Of a stretch of 49,915 bases of DNA, positions 35,496-44,304 are shown one piece after another; the stretch's first letter is position 1; each line of letters starts with the position of its first letter. The notes below the pieces were generated by a model, which ran no database searches, had not been told where the DNA came from, and was given only the letters and a program-made list of their open reading frames with translations. The stretch is from assembly GCA_003249095.1 (NCBI GenBank), contig QBMS01000014.1:1-49915 (forward strand), in the 5' to 3' direction. Made by a program: the position numbers and the translations under genes. This DNA comes from Snowella sp. (GTDB lineage: Bacteria > Cyanobacteriota > Cyanobacteriia > Cyanobacteriales > Microcystaceae).

Positions 35496-35521
35496 TAGGG
35501 ACATAATATATTATGTCCTTA
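35496..35521. repeat. Short palindromic repeat, GGACATAATA type
   Basis: The 26 bases are identical to those at 28845-28870, with the perfect palindrome at 35499-35518. It lies between the YqgF-like and permease genes. An apparent forward frame starting inside it is an artefact. Confidence 0.9.
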
Positions 35522-35537
35522 ACAGATAGAAACTATT

Positions 35538-35936
35538 TTAAATTTGGGCAAGATAACGCTCAATCAACAGAATTGCAACAATATCATCAATGGGACGGGG
35601 AGGCACTCGCAAACCCTGGGGAATTAAACGGGTTAGTCCCTGGGGAGGATACATTTGCCAGTAGCGATCGCGAGCTTCTACGGAACTATTACGTTCATCG
35701 ACCATTGTAATGGGAATAGGACGGGGTAAAATCTTTTCTAATTTAATTTTCCATTGTTTGGCCGTCGTTTGATTGCCCATAATTAACTGTTCAATGGGAA
35801 ATTGTTGACAGAGGGAGGCTAATTTCTCAGTGACATCATCGGATAAAATCACCTCATGATAATGTAGGCAGCGATTATTTTCTACCACTGCCATGCCACA
35901 TTTATCTCGTCCTGGGTCAAAGCCTAAATAAAACAT
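35538..35936 (-). CDS. YqgF/RuvX-like RNase H-fold nuclease
   Basis: In this 132-residue protein the N-terminus YLGFDPGRDKCGMAVVENN holds the first acidic residue of the RNase H-like fold. The middle contains LIMGNQTTAKQWK and VDERNSSVEARDRYW, and the end IDDIVAILLIERYL carries the last acidic pair. This fits the pre-16S rRNA nuclease/Holliday-junction resolvase-like family in its short cyanobacterial form. It follows the DUF3084 gene by 16 bases in the ntcA cluster. Confidence 0.85.
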   Translation of the reverse strand: MFYLGFDPGRDKCGMAVVENNRCLHYHEVILSDDVTEKLASLCQQFPIEQLIMGNQTTAKQWKIKLEKILPRPIPITMVDERNSSVEARDRYWQMYPPQGLTRLIPQGLRVPPRPIDDIVAILLIERYLAQI

Positions 35937-35952
35937 TTACTGAATCCTCATC

Positions 35953-37446
35953 TTATGTTTCAAAAATAATTTCTCCGTTTTTAAGTGCAATTAATCGTAA
36001 TTTTAATGGCCCGACAGTATAGGTGTCCGTTGCTGTTACAACTCGTATTTCATCAGGGCGATTTCCTGTTTTGCTAATATCTTCAATAAATTTAATTAAG
36101 GTTTTTACCCGTCCATCTTCTACTTGAATTCCCCCTAAAACACCTTCGCGACGAGCGCGAAACCCCGCAGCCGATAAGATTAAATCCAGTCTTTTTTGGA
36201 TATCTTCTTCACTAAAACTAGACGCATCCATCGAAATCGTTGCGATTGTTTCATCTGCTAGAAAAATCAATTTATTGGGTGCGACATCGGCAAAGACCCG
36301 AATATCATTTTCTCCTTGAACGTAATTACCCGCCGAAATAATCCTTACAACATAATCTTCTCCATTTTTTAATTGCTTACTGAGTTGTTCTACCTGGGCT
36401 TTGGTAATTTTCACTAAAGGAGAAGAGGGAATAGGAGTATTAGGCGGCAAAACGGCTTCAACAACTTTTTTATTCGCTTGTCTTAATAATTCATCGATCG
36501 CATCAGTAACGGCTTGGGGATTAACTACGCGCAGAGCGGCAAAAGCCAGTACCTGCCCGCGAACTAGGGCAATTTGCCGTTCTCGTAAATCCTGATAATT
36601 TTGATAATATTGCTCTAAAACCTGGACTTGTCGATTTAAATAACTCAGTTGACTTTCTAGGTCTTTTAATTTACCTTCTCTGGCTTTGATATTTTCATTT
36701 TTTAAGGCGATCGCCTGGTCTAATTCACTAATTCTACTATCTCGTGTATTAATTTCACTTTGGAGTTTTTGGCGTTGGGATTCAAGGGCTTGAAAACGTT
36801 TTTCTAACACTTGTAAACGCCCTTGACGTTCGGATAAAATTTTATCTTGGGCCGCAATTCTATCCTGACGTTTATTCAGTTCATTATCCCTTAGTTTAAC
36901 CTGAGCTTGGAGGGTATTCATTTCCTGGGTTAGGGTTTGTCGTTGTTGGGCCAATTGCTCTCGTTCTTTTAATAAAATCTTGACATCTGATTGTAATTTT
37001 GTGGCGGCTAAAGAAGCTTGTTTTAATTTATTTAAAACCCGATTATAATTTTCATTAATTTGTTTACTCCGTTTTTGCACAGATTCCTGTTGAACCTTAG
37101 CGGCTTGTTCCTGAATTTTTGCCACTTTAAGTTTTTTTTCAATTTCTACTTTTTCATCAGTCGCTTTTTGCAAATCCGCTTGGGCAACTCTTAATTGTTT
37201 GAGAATATCATCTAGTTTAAAAATGCCTTCTCTTAAGGATTTACTAAAGGTAAATAGCACCCCCAAAGTGGTGGCCGCGATCAACGTTCCTGTCATCACA
37301 GTTAAAACAACGGCGGTTTGTCGGGGGCGCAGATGAAAAATTCGCAATTTGGCTTTCCCGACCTTACTCCCCAGGCGATCGCCTAAAGCCGCGATTAATC
37401 CCCCAAAAATTAATACGACGAGAATGAGGATATAGGCGCTGGTCAT
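35953..37446 (-). CDS. DUF3084 membrane-anchored coiled-coil protein
   Basis: The 497-residue protein begins with two membrane helices (YILILVVLIFGGLIAALGD and VVLTVMTGTLIAATTLGVLF), followed by a very long coiled coil (about 70-280) and a conserved globular C-terminal domain (EDYVVRIISAGNYVQGENDI, then a final RLIALKNGEIIFET). DUF3084 proteins are widespread in cyanobacteria with no proven role. It lies nine bases after ntcA and 16 bases before the YqgF-like gene, so it belongs to the ntcA transcript. Confidence 0.88.
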   Translation of the reverse strand: MTSAYILILVVLIFGGLIAALGDRLGSKVGKAKLRIFHLRPRQTAVVLTVMTGTLIAATTLGVLFTFSKSLREGIFKLDDILKQLRVAQADLQKATDEKVEIEKKLKVAKIQEQAAKVQQESVQKRSKQINENYNRVLNKLKQASLAATKLQSDVKILLKEREQLAQQRQTLTQEMNTLQAQVKLRDNELNKRQDRIAAQDKILSERQGRLQVLEKRFQALESQRQKLQSEINTRDSRISELDQAIALKNENIKAREGKLKDLESQLSYLNRQVQVLEQYYQNYQDLRERQIALVRGQVLAFAALRVVNPQAVTDAIDELLRQANKKVVEAVLPPNTPIPSSPLVKITKAQVEQLSKQLKNGEDYVVRIISAGNYVQGENDIRVFADVAPNKLIFLADETIATISMDASSFSEEDIQKRLDLILSAAGFRARREGVLGGIQVEDGRVKTLIKFIEDISKTGNRPDEIRVVTATDTYTVGPLKLRLIALKNGEIIFET

Positions 37447-37455
37447 AGCTCAGGT

Positions 37456-38136
37456 TTAGGTAAATTGTTGGCTCAACGCAACAGGATTATGGACGGTGAT
37501 TTTTTTCTTGTGAATAGAAATTAGTCCTCCCTCTCTCAGATCTCCCAAGAGTCGCGTTACCGTTACTCTAGTCGATCCAATGGCTTCGGCGATCGCCTGA
37601 TGGGATAATTTTAAGTCCACACGAATGCCCTCTGAAGTAGGAACCCCAAAATCTCGACAGAGAATCAAGAGAAAACTGACTAAGCGCGATCCCATATCCC
37701 GATGGGCCAGGGTTTCGATCATCATTTCCGTCTGTAGGATACGAGAAGAGAGACCCTGTAACATTAGCATCGCCAAATCAGGATGTTCCTTGAGAGCTTG
37801 TTCCACCTGTTCGATAGGGGCAGAGAGTAACTCCACAGGGGTAAAGGCTACGGCATGGTAGAAGCGATCGGATCGTTGTCCTGTAATGAGCGATAAAACA
37901 CCGAAAACACTGTTCTCCCGCAATAAGGCTACGGTAATTTCTTCCCCCGCTTCATAAACACGGGAAAGCTTAACAGCCCCTTTGAGTAAAAAATAAACCC
38001 TTTCGGCGGGATCACCTGGAAAGAAGATGGTTTTACTACGGTCAAAACTTTCTACAACGGGAGGAAATGAACTATTTCCTAGTCGACGGAATACGGCAGT
38101 GAGCGGTTTGTCGTGGGTGAGTGACTGATCCATCAA
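37456..38136 (-). CDS. ntcA: Global nitrogen regulator NtcA
   Basis: This 226-residue protein is a member of the Crp/Fnr family. The N-terminal effector domain shows [20 protein letters not shown] and 2-oxoglutarate-binding-type sequence; the C-terminal helix-turn-helix reads [20 protein letters not shown] followed by [10 protein letters not shown]. NtcA activates nitrogen-assimilation genes when 2-oxoglutarate is high, binding GTA-N8-TAC. DUF3084 and YqgF-like genes follow within 16 bases, suggesting a shared transcript. Upstream, a GTA-N9-TAC palindrome overlaps a TATAAT box. Confidence 0.97.
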   Translation of the reverse strand: MMDQSLTHDKPLTAVFRRLGNSSFPPVVESFDRSKTIFFPGDPAERVYFLLKGAVKLSRVYEAGEEITVALLRENSVFGVLSLITGQRSDRFYHAVAFTPVELLSAPIEQVEQALKEHPDLAMLMLQGLSSRILQTEMMIETLAHRDMGSRLVSFLLILCRDFGVPTSEGIRVDLKLSHQAIAEAIGSTRVTVTRLLGDLREGGLISIHKKKITVHNPVALSQQFT

Positions 38137-38175
38137 ATTCTTAAATTAAAGACAGGAAAGGAATTTACTATTTCT

Positions 38176-38190
38176 GTATCATGATTATAC
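38176..38190 (-). promoter_or_regulatory. Candidate ntcA promoter with NtcA-like palindrome
   Basis: Read on the minus strand, GTATAATCATGATAC contains TATAAT, and the ends form GTA-N9-TAC (one base longer than the NtcA consensus). It lies about 40 bases upstream of the ntcA ATG. It may be the -10 box with a coincidental palindrome, or an imperfect autoregulatory site. Confidence 0.4.
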
Positions 38191-38335
38191 ACAAAGTCGA
38201 TTTTTTATCACTTTTTTTCCAATTTCTTTAAGCTTGGCCCCGTAGATCCCCCTAGTCAGACTAGACACTGGGACAATAAGAAGGTCATTATTAAGGCTAT
38301 ATGCCTATTCAGAATCATTTAATTTTTCTTGAACC

Positions 38336-39352
38336 ATGCCAGAGATTGATCTGCTAGAAATCCAAAATCCTTATCCCGAATGGGTTGAACTCGACCTTAA
38401 AGGGATTTTTGATCCTTCAGAAAACACTTTTTCCCTTTCCCTCGGTCTCACTTACCAAGAGCAGTGGCGATCGCTTTTAGATGGAAGGGTTAAGTTGGCA
38501 TTAAAGGCAGGAAAATTCAAACTAAAGCTGAGTGCTGGCGAATTTATGCCTTTTTCTGAGCAAAGAGATGATATTGCCCTATTAGCAAAAGAGAATACCC
38601 AGGAATTTGCTTGGCAATTGTTTCCTCCTCGTGGAAAAAGTTTTCTTGATCCAGTTAATCCAGAAATTCCCCTGGGTAAAATTATCCTCAAAGACCAGCC
38701 TTGTGATGTGACAGGAACGTGGGAAATTAGTCCTGCTGATCTTTCCATTACCGATGCCGAGAATTTATGGCGGCACGATCTCAGCCCCAATAAGCATGGC
38801 ATTCTAGAACGGGTTTTAGCTCGATTCTTGGTACAACAAGCCAGTACAGAAAAATTAGGAGAACTGCAAAGGATTATTGATCAAATTTATGAAGCCGATA
38901 CTCAAAATTTAGTTGAACTCGCTCAAATCGCAGGATTAAACCTGAAAAAAGACCTAGCAGGAGGAAATTTTCTAGGAGCCGTCCTGAGTGGCGTTGAATT
39001 GAGTGGTGCCGACCTCTCCCGTCTTAATTTTCGGGGGGCAATTCTCACCGATGCCGATTTAAGTGAAGCCAATCTCAGTCATGCGAATTTTAGTGGGGCA
39101 GATCTCAGTGGAGCCTATCTGGAAAGTGCGAATTTGCAATATACGGATTTTCATAAAGCGAGTTTAGCCCTAGTCAATCTCATTGGCACTAATTTAAGTC
39201 ATGCTAATTTGACTCAGACCAATATCACTAACGCAAATCTGAGCCGCGCGACCCTTACCCAAACCCTTTTTGGTGATAATGCTGGCATGACCGACACCCT
39301 TAAAGAAAACCTCCAACAGCGTGGCGCAAAGTTTATCCCCGATCGCGACTAA
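38336..39352 (+). CDS. Pentapeptide-repeat protein
   Basis: In this 338-residue protein the N-terminal 200 residues are a non-repeat domain (YQEQWRSLLDGRVKLALKAG and so on), with a helical stretch AEDTQNL-like before the repeats. From about residue 205 to 315 there are A(D/N)LXX pentapeptides, for example GADLSRLNFRGAILTDADLS and EANLSHANFSGADLSGAYLE, forming a right-handed beta helix. The role is not known; many cyanobacterial members are present. A tRNA-Arg gene follows 26 bases after the stop. Confidence 0.85.
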   Translation: MPEIDLLEIQNPYPEWVELDLKGIFDPSENTFSLSLGLTYQEQWRSLLDGRVKLALKAGKFKLKLSAGEFMPFSEQRDDIALLAKENTQEFAWQLFPPRGKSFLDPVNPEIPLGKIILKDQPCDVTGTWEISPADLSITDAENLWRHDLSPNKHGILERVLARFLVQQASTEKLGELQRIIDQIYEADTQNLVELAQIAGLNLKKDLAGGNFLGAVLSGVELSGADLSRLNFRGAILTDADLSEANLSHANFSGADLSGAYLESANLQYTDFHKASLALVNLIGTNLSHANLTQTNITNANLSRATLTQTLFGDNAGMTDTLKENLQQRGAKFIPDRD

Positions 39353-39378
39353 AAAATGTTATCGTAAGGATCGTTTGT

Positions 39379-39451
39379 GGACACGTAGCTCAGTGGATAG
39401 AGCATCAGGTTCCGGTCCTGAGGGTCGGGGGTTCGAATCCCTCCGTGTTCG
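39379..39451 (+). tRNA. tRNA-Arg (anticodon CCG)
   Basis: The 73-base cloverleaf is complete. Acceptor GGACACG pairs with CGTGTTC (one G-U), the D arm is GCTCAGTGGATAGAGC, and the anticodon stem TCAGG/CCTGA encloses TTCCGGT with anticodon CCG. The T arm is GGGGGTTCGAATCCCTC and the discriminator base is G. CCA is not encoded. It reads CGG codons. Confidence 0.96.
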
Positions 39452-39472
39452 TTAGTAAGTTAGGGGTCGTTT

Positions 39473-40300
39473 GTGGATATTCGCCTATTAGTCCTGGACA
39501 TTGACGGTACGATCGCGGGGGAGTCCAATAACGTCCGTGAACCGATTAAATCGGCGATCAAAGCAGTTCAGACTCAAGGAATTCAGGTCGCCCTCGCAAC
39601 GGGAAGAATGTACCATTCCGCCCTGCCTTTTTATCACGATATTGGTTCCCAACTGCCCCTGATTGCCTATAATGGCGCGTTAATAAAAGATCCTCAAACC
39701 GACAAAACCTATCAAGAATTGTCCGTCACGCCCGATATTGCCCTTGCCCTTTTAGATCATCTGGAACAGCCGCAGTTTAGATCCCGATTAGATGTGCATT
39801 GTTACTATGATGATCAACTGTACGTCAAGGAAATTACCCTAGAAACCGAGCGTTATAAGTTACGTTCTGGAGCAAAACCGGTTGTTGTGCCAGATTTACG
39901 TTCCATTGCCGAGCGATCTAGTTTAAAACTCCTGGTGGTGAGTCAGGATGCGACCTTAATCCAAGAATTAATTACCCATTTTAGCGATCGCTTCAACAGG
40001 GAAGAACTCCATGTTACCCAATCGACAGAAATTTATCTGGAATTAACCCATCCCCAAGCGAATAAGGGGTTAGCGGTTCGTCATCTTACTGAAGAGATTT
40101 TAGGATTAACTTCTGAGCAAGTGATGGCTATTGGGGATAACTTTAATGATCTAGAAATGTTACGGTATGCCGAGATTGGAGTCGCAATGGGCAATGCCCC
40201 CCCAGAGGTTCAAGCCATAGCGGATTGGGTGACCATTGATGTAGAAGAAGACGGCGTGGCGATCGCAATTCAAAAATTTTTGTTAGGTAATGAATTTTAG
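39473..40300 (+). CDS. Cof-type HAD phosphatase (HAD-IIB)
   Basis: This 275-residue protein starts at GTG; TAGGGG seven bases upstream supports it. HAD motif 1 is LLVLDIDGTIAGES, motif 2 VALATGRMYHSAL, and motif 4 VMAIGDNFNDLEMLRYAEIG then VAMGNAPPEVQAIADWVT. The large cap domain of class IIB lies between. It likely hydrolyses small phosphorylated metabolites; the substrate is not known. Its start repeats the 11 bases found just before the tRNA. Confidence 0.88.
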   Translation: MDIRLLVLDIDGTIAGESNNVREPIKSAIKAVQTQGIQVALATGRMYHSALPFYHDIGSQLPLIAYNGALIKDPQTDKTYQELSVTPDIALALLDHLEQPQFRSRLDVHCYYDDQLYVKEITLETERYKLRSGAKPVVVPDLRSIAERSSLKLLVVSQDATLIQELITHFSDRFNREELHVTQSTEIYLELTHPQANKGLAVRHLTEEILGLTSEQVMAIGDNFNDLEMLRYAEIGVAMGNAPPEVQAIADWVTIDVEEDGVAIAIQKFLLGNEF

Positions 40301-40397
40301 AACAAATCAAAACTGATTCCTATTAAAAGACATTTTTCAACAGGTTCAAGTTGTTTCGGCTAAGATAGTAAAGCTAGTCTTTCCGTGACCCCGAATT

Positions 40398-41756
40398 ATG
40401 CCCCTGCCCATTGTTGCTATTGTTGGCCGACCGAATGTCGGCAAATCTACCCTGGTTAACCGTCTTGCTGGAAATCAACAGGCGATCGTTCATGATGAAC
40501 CTGGAATCACCCGCGATCGCACTTACCAACCTTCCTATTGGCAAGACCGAGAATTTCAAGTCGTAGATACGGGCGGTCTGGTCTTTGATGATGACAGCGA
40601 ATTTTTACCGATGATCCGTGAACAGGCGATGTTAGCCCTCTCAGAAGCCAGCGCGGCCATTTTTGTGGTAGATGGTCAAGAAGGCCCTACTCCCAGCGAT
40701 CAGGAAATTGCCCAATGGTTACGCCAACAGAAAGTGCCTGTACTTCTGGCCGTTAATAAATGTGAATCTCCTGAACAGGGCATGATTCAGGCCGCTCAAT
40801 TTTGGGAATTAGGACTAGGCGAACCCTACGCGATTTCTTCCATTCATGGTAATGGAACAGGGGAATTATTAGACGAATTAATCATTCATTTACCCATCGT
40901 TGACCCCGATTCTGAACCCGATGAAATCAAAGTTGCCATTATCGGTCGTCCCAATGTCGGTAAATCTAGTTTACTGAATGCCTTAACGGGAGAACAACGG
41001 GCGATCGTCAGCCCCATTGCAGGAACCACCAGGGACACGATTGATATGATCATTGAGCAGGGAGAAACCCGTTATCGCTTAATTGATACCGCAGGAATTC
41101 GCCGTAAAAAAAATGTGGAATACGGAGCCGAATTTTTTAGTATTAATCGAGCCTTTAAGGCCATTCGTCGGGCAGATGTTATTCTTTTTGTGCTAGATGT
41201 CCTAGACGGCGTAACGGAACAGGATCTCAAACTAGCAGGACGCATCACCGAAGAAGGACGTGCTGTGATTCTCATCATCAATAAATGGGATGCCGTTGAA
41301 AAGAACGCTTTTACCATTTATGAATATCAAAAAGACCTCATGTCCCGCCTCTATTTTATGGAATGGGCGGAAATGATGTTTGTCAGTGCCATGACGGGGC
41401 AACGGGTACAAAATATCTTAGATGCGGTAGAAAAAGCCCACACAGAATACTCTCGCCGAGTGAGTACCGCCGTGATCAACGAAGTATTAGAAGAAGCCGT
41501 TAGCTGGCATTCTCCGCCGACGACTCGTCAGGGCAAACAAGGCAAAATTTATTACGGAACCCAGGTGACAACCCAACCGCCGACGATCGCGTTATTTGTT
41601 AATGATCCCAAACGGTTTAACGAAAATTACAAACGCTATATCGAAAGCCAATTTCGCAAACAACTCGGTTTTAAGGGAACTCCCATCCGTTTGGTGTGGC
41701 GTGGCAAGAAGGTACGGGAAAATGAGCCAGGCCCCAACCGTGCGGCCAAGGTGTAG
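40398..41756 (+). CDS. der: Ribosome assembly GTPase Der (EngA)
   Basis: This 452-residue protein has two GTPase domains in tandem: [17 protein letters not shown] (about residues 8-24) with DTGGL, and [17 protein letters not shown] (about 183-199) with [13 protein letters not shown]- and NKWD-type specificity motifs are present in each. The C-terminal KH-like domain ends in basic sequence ([15 protein letters not shown]). Der acts in 50S maturation. The ATG gives the standard start [14 protein letters not shown]. Confidence 0.96.
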   Translation: MPLPIVAIVGRPNVGKSTLVNRLAGNQQAIVHDEPGITRDRTYQPSYWQDREFQVVDTGGLVFDDDSEFLPMIREQAMLALSEASAAIFVVDGQEGPTPSDQEIAQWLRQQKVPVLLAVNKCESPEQGMIQAAQFWELGLGEPYAISSIHGNGTGELLDELIIHLPIVDPDSEPDEIKVAIIGRPNVGKSSLLNALTGEQRAIVSPIAGTTRDTIDMIIEQGETRYRLIDTAGIRRKKNVEYGAEFFSINRAFKAIRRADVILFVLDVLDGVTEQDLKLAGRITEEGRAVILIINKWDAVEKNAFTIYEYQKDLMSRLYFMEWAEMMFVSAMTGQRVQNILDAVEKAHTEYSRRVSTAVINEVLEEAVSWHSPPTTRQGKQGKIYYGTQVTTQPPTIALFVNDPKRFNENYKRYIESQFRKQLGFKGTPIRLVWRGKKVRENEPGPNRAAKV

Positions 41757-41811
41757 AAAAAGTTGCGATCCAAGAATCTTGCCCGTTGTCTGAAGCTAAA
41801 TTCAACCTGAT

Positions 41812-41925
41812 TTAGATGACGGGAGCAGTGGTCATCATGAACCAAAGTAAGAGCGCGATCGCTAAAACCACGATCTTAACTAACAAATAAGTCCAGGAAT
41901 AGGGATAGAAAAAGGTGCTAAACAT
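41812..41925 (-). CDS. Small membrane peptide (37 residues)
   Basis: The ATG at 41925 gives MFSTFFYPYSWTYLLVKIVV followed by LAIALLLWFMMTTAPVI, a single-span peptide. A purine-rich GAGAGGG lies a few bases before this ATG, which decides the start against the longer frame (to 42030), whose extra residues do not look like protein. Small single-span subunits are common in cyanobacterial photosystems and NDH-1, but I recognise no specific one. Confidence 0.5.
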   Translation of the reverse strand: MFSTFFYPYSWTYLLVKIVVLAIALLLWFMMTTAPVI

Positions 41926-42585
41926 ATACCCTCTCAGGAAATCGGCGTATTTTTCGTCTGACTTCCCTATCTCTATTATCGATCCGAATGATAGAAAATT
42001 GAAAGTTCCAACTTCAACGAAAAAAGACATTTAGCCCAAAATATGGGGTTTATTTTAGAACAAAGGTATTTTGCAAGCTCTTTTTTGTCAATTCTTGTCG
42101 ATAATTCCCATTGAATCCCTCATTTTTCTTTAAAAATCAACATTTGGGCTTTTCAATCAGCTTGCCATAATCCCAAAACCCCAAAAATCTGCAATAGACC
42201 TAGAGGATATCTGTTTAATTCAATTAGCTTCAATTTCCAAGAATTCATCCGAAAAGTGACAGTTTTTTAACCTACCAAATTATCCCTTGATCTTGAATTG
42301 CTTAGGGTTAGAATAAACACCATGAGGAACCTTTTTTAAAAAGATCCGTCTACAGTCTTTGACTAATTCATCTGGGAAAATAAATTTTAAAAAATTTTGT
42401 TTGTTGTCTGGGTCAAATGACCTATATCCAACGAGCGGAGTTTCCTTAAGCTAAACTAAAGAGTCTTAAAAATTGAGTTGATTGCGATACACTGTTAATC
42501 GCGTTTGCTGTCGTAAACGGTGGGGAGTCTCTCGTTTGTTTTTTTGTTCACAGTACCTAAATTATTTGTCCGAGGTTTTTAAAGC
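41926..42585. other. 660-base gap between the small membrane peptide and Tic22-like genes
   Basis: No convincing gene is seen on either strand. It is AT-rich. It holds the inverted repeat GGTCA-AA-TGACC (42411-42422) and, nearer the Tic22-like ATG, no obvious ribosome site. The promoters of both divergent genes presumably lie here. Confidence 0.4.
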
Positions 42586-43371
42586 ATGAATTCATTTATC
42601 CGTTGGGGTCTGGTCGGTGGAGCGGTATTAACGACTTTAGTAGGACAAACTTTAAAGGTGTTGGCTCTGCCGACGGAAGAAGTTGTCAAGCTTTTGCAAG
42701 GAATTCCCGTTTTTACCATTGCCGATGCCCAGGGTGCGCCTCTGGTTGCCATTGATAACAATAAAAAGGTGACGGGAATTTTTGTGAGTCAACAGGAAGC
42801 ACAAAAGTTTTTTCAACAATTAAAGAAAGATAAACCTGATATTGCGAGTAAGGTAACAGTTCAGCCTGTTTCTTTGGGGGAAGTTTACAAGTTGGCGATC
42901 GCGAATGCGGGGAAAGCTGATGCCCTCAATTTTGCCTATGTTCCCGTTCCAACGGAAGTGGCGATTGCGACTAAGTTACTCACGGCGGCGGGCCAAAAAT
43001 ATCAGGGGGGCGTTCCCTTGTATGTGGCTCGTGGTGGTAAAGAACAGGGCTATTTGACTATCCAGCAAAATAATGAACAAATTATCCCCTTTTTCTTTGA
43101 AGAAAAGCAAATTCAAGAAATGGTGAATCGCTTTAAAAAAGATAAGCCCGAACTCGCTTCTACTATCAAAATTGATGTCATTGCCCTGGAAAATGTGATG
43201 AGTACTTTACAAAGCAGTGACGATAAAATGCTCAAGAGTATTCGTTTAGTTCCCACGGAAGAATCCTTAAAATTTATCCAAACCGCGATTAAGGGACAGT
43301 CTAACCAAGCTCCTGGGGCGAGTAATGCCAAACCTGCGGCTCCTGCCAATAACCAAAGTCCCAAGAAATAA
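42586..43371 (+). CDS. Tic22-like protein
   Basis: This 261-residue protein has a signal peptide (LVGGAVLTTLVGQTLKVLAL) and a Tic22-type repeat pair: GIPVFTIADAQGAPLVAIDN with GIFVSQQEAQKFFQQLKKDK, and YLTIQQNNEQIIPFFFEEKQ with IQEMVNRFKKDKPELAST. The C-terminal tail is disordered (NQAPGASNAKPAAPANNQ). In cyanobacteria the Tic22 homologue is periplasmic and acts as a chaperone in outer-membrane biogenesis. It is followed by prmC after 27 bases. Confidence 0.9.
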   Translation: MNSFIRWGLVGGAVLTTLVGQTLKVLALPTEEVVKLLQGIPVFTIADAQGAPLVAIDNNKKVTGIFVSQQEAQKFFQQLKKDKPDIASKVTVQPVSLGEVYKLAIANAGKADALNFAYVPVPTEVAIATKLLTAAGQKYQGGVPLYVARGGKEQGYLTIQQNNEQIIPFFFEEKQIQEMVNRFKKDKPELASTIKIDVIALENVMSTLQSSDDKMLKSIRLVPTEESLKFIQTAIKGQSNQAPGASNAKPAAPANNQSPKK

Positions 43372-43398
43372 TTAGTAAAACTAATTAGTAAAACGAAA

Positions 43399-44292
43399 GT
43401 GTCCTTTTGGGTTTCTGGTCAACAATTGGCTGTCTGGCGCAAACAAGCAAGACAAGTGGCGATCGCCCAGGAAATCTCCCCTGATGAGGTGGACTGGCTC
43501 TTGCAAATTTGGACGGATGTGGATAAACTTTCCCTCCGTCTAGGTTCTTTTGAGTCGCGATCGCAGATTCCTATTCCCCAATCCTGGTCAGTTCTAAACG
43601 AGCGATGGCAAACCCGTCTCACAGAAAACTGTCCTATTCAATATCTGGCGGGTCTTTCTCCTTGGCGTGATTTTGTTTTGAAAGTATCCCCTGCTGTTTT
43701 GATTCCCCGTCCTGAAACCGAATTAATCATTGATTGGCTCTCTCAGGAAAAAGCGATTAATCCCCAGCTTAGTCAGGGAAATTGGGTGGATTTAGGCACA
43801 GGAAGCGGCGCGATCGCCTTGGGATTAGCCCTTTGTTTTCCCGAAGCAAGGATTTTTGCGGTGGATACCAGTTTAGACGCTTTGGCGATCGCCCAGGAAA
43901 ATGCTCAAAGTTATGGGTTAGGCGATCGCATCGAGTTTTTGCATGGCTCTTGGTGGACACCGTTGGCCCATTGCCAAGGACAAATTCAGGGAATGATTTC
44001 TAATCCGCCCTATATCCCCAGTTCAATGATTGCGGGCCTGCAACCCGAAGTCACTCAGCATGAACCCCATTTAGCCCTAGATGGCGGAGAAGATGGTTTA
44101 GTCGCCATTCGTCATTTGGTAGAAACCGCTCCTGATTATCTGGTTGCGGGGGGATTGTGGCTAGTGGAAATCATGGCAGGTCAGGCTCCCTGGGTTGCCG
44201 AATTATTAGAAAATCAGGGACAATATCAAGGTATTCAACTTTTAAAGGATTTAGCAGGTATCGAACGTTTTGTTGTGGCCTATCGAATTTAA
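43399..44292 (+). CDS. prmC: Peptide chain release factor N5-glutamine methyltransferase
   Basis: In this 297-residue enzyme the SAM site is VDLGTGSGAIALGLALCF and the catalytic NPPYIPSS motif is present, as in PrmC, which methylates the GGQ glutamine of release factors. The N-terminal helical domain starts WVSGQQLAVWRKQARQ. The start is GTG (43399). tsaC follows after 12 bases and the histidine kinase overlaps that gene, so a three-gene transcript is likely. Confidence 0.93.
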   Translation: MSFWVSGQQLAVWRKQARQVAIAQEISPDEVDWLLQIWTDVDKLSLRLGSFESRSQIPIPQSWSVLNERWQTRLTENCPIQYLAGLSPWRDFVLKVSPAVLIPRPETELIIDWLSQEKAINPQLSQGNWVDLGTGSGAIALGLALCFPEARIFAVDTSLDALAIAQENAQSYGLGDRIEFLHGSWWTPLAHCQGQIQGMISNPPYIPSSMIAGLQPEVTQHEPHLALDGGEDGLVAIRHLVETAPDYLVAGGLWLVEIMAGQAPWVAELLENQGQYQGIQLLKDLAGIERFVVAYRI

Positions 44293-44304
44293 AAGATTTC
44301 TCCC

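Noticed and set aside
35513..35710. 65-residue forward frame starting in a palindromic repeat
   Set aside because: It is antisense to the YqgF-like gene, and its ATG lies inside the repeat.
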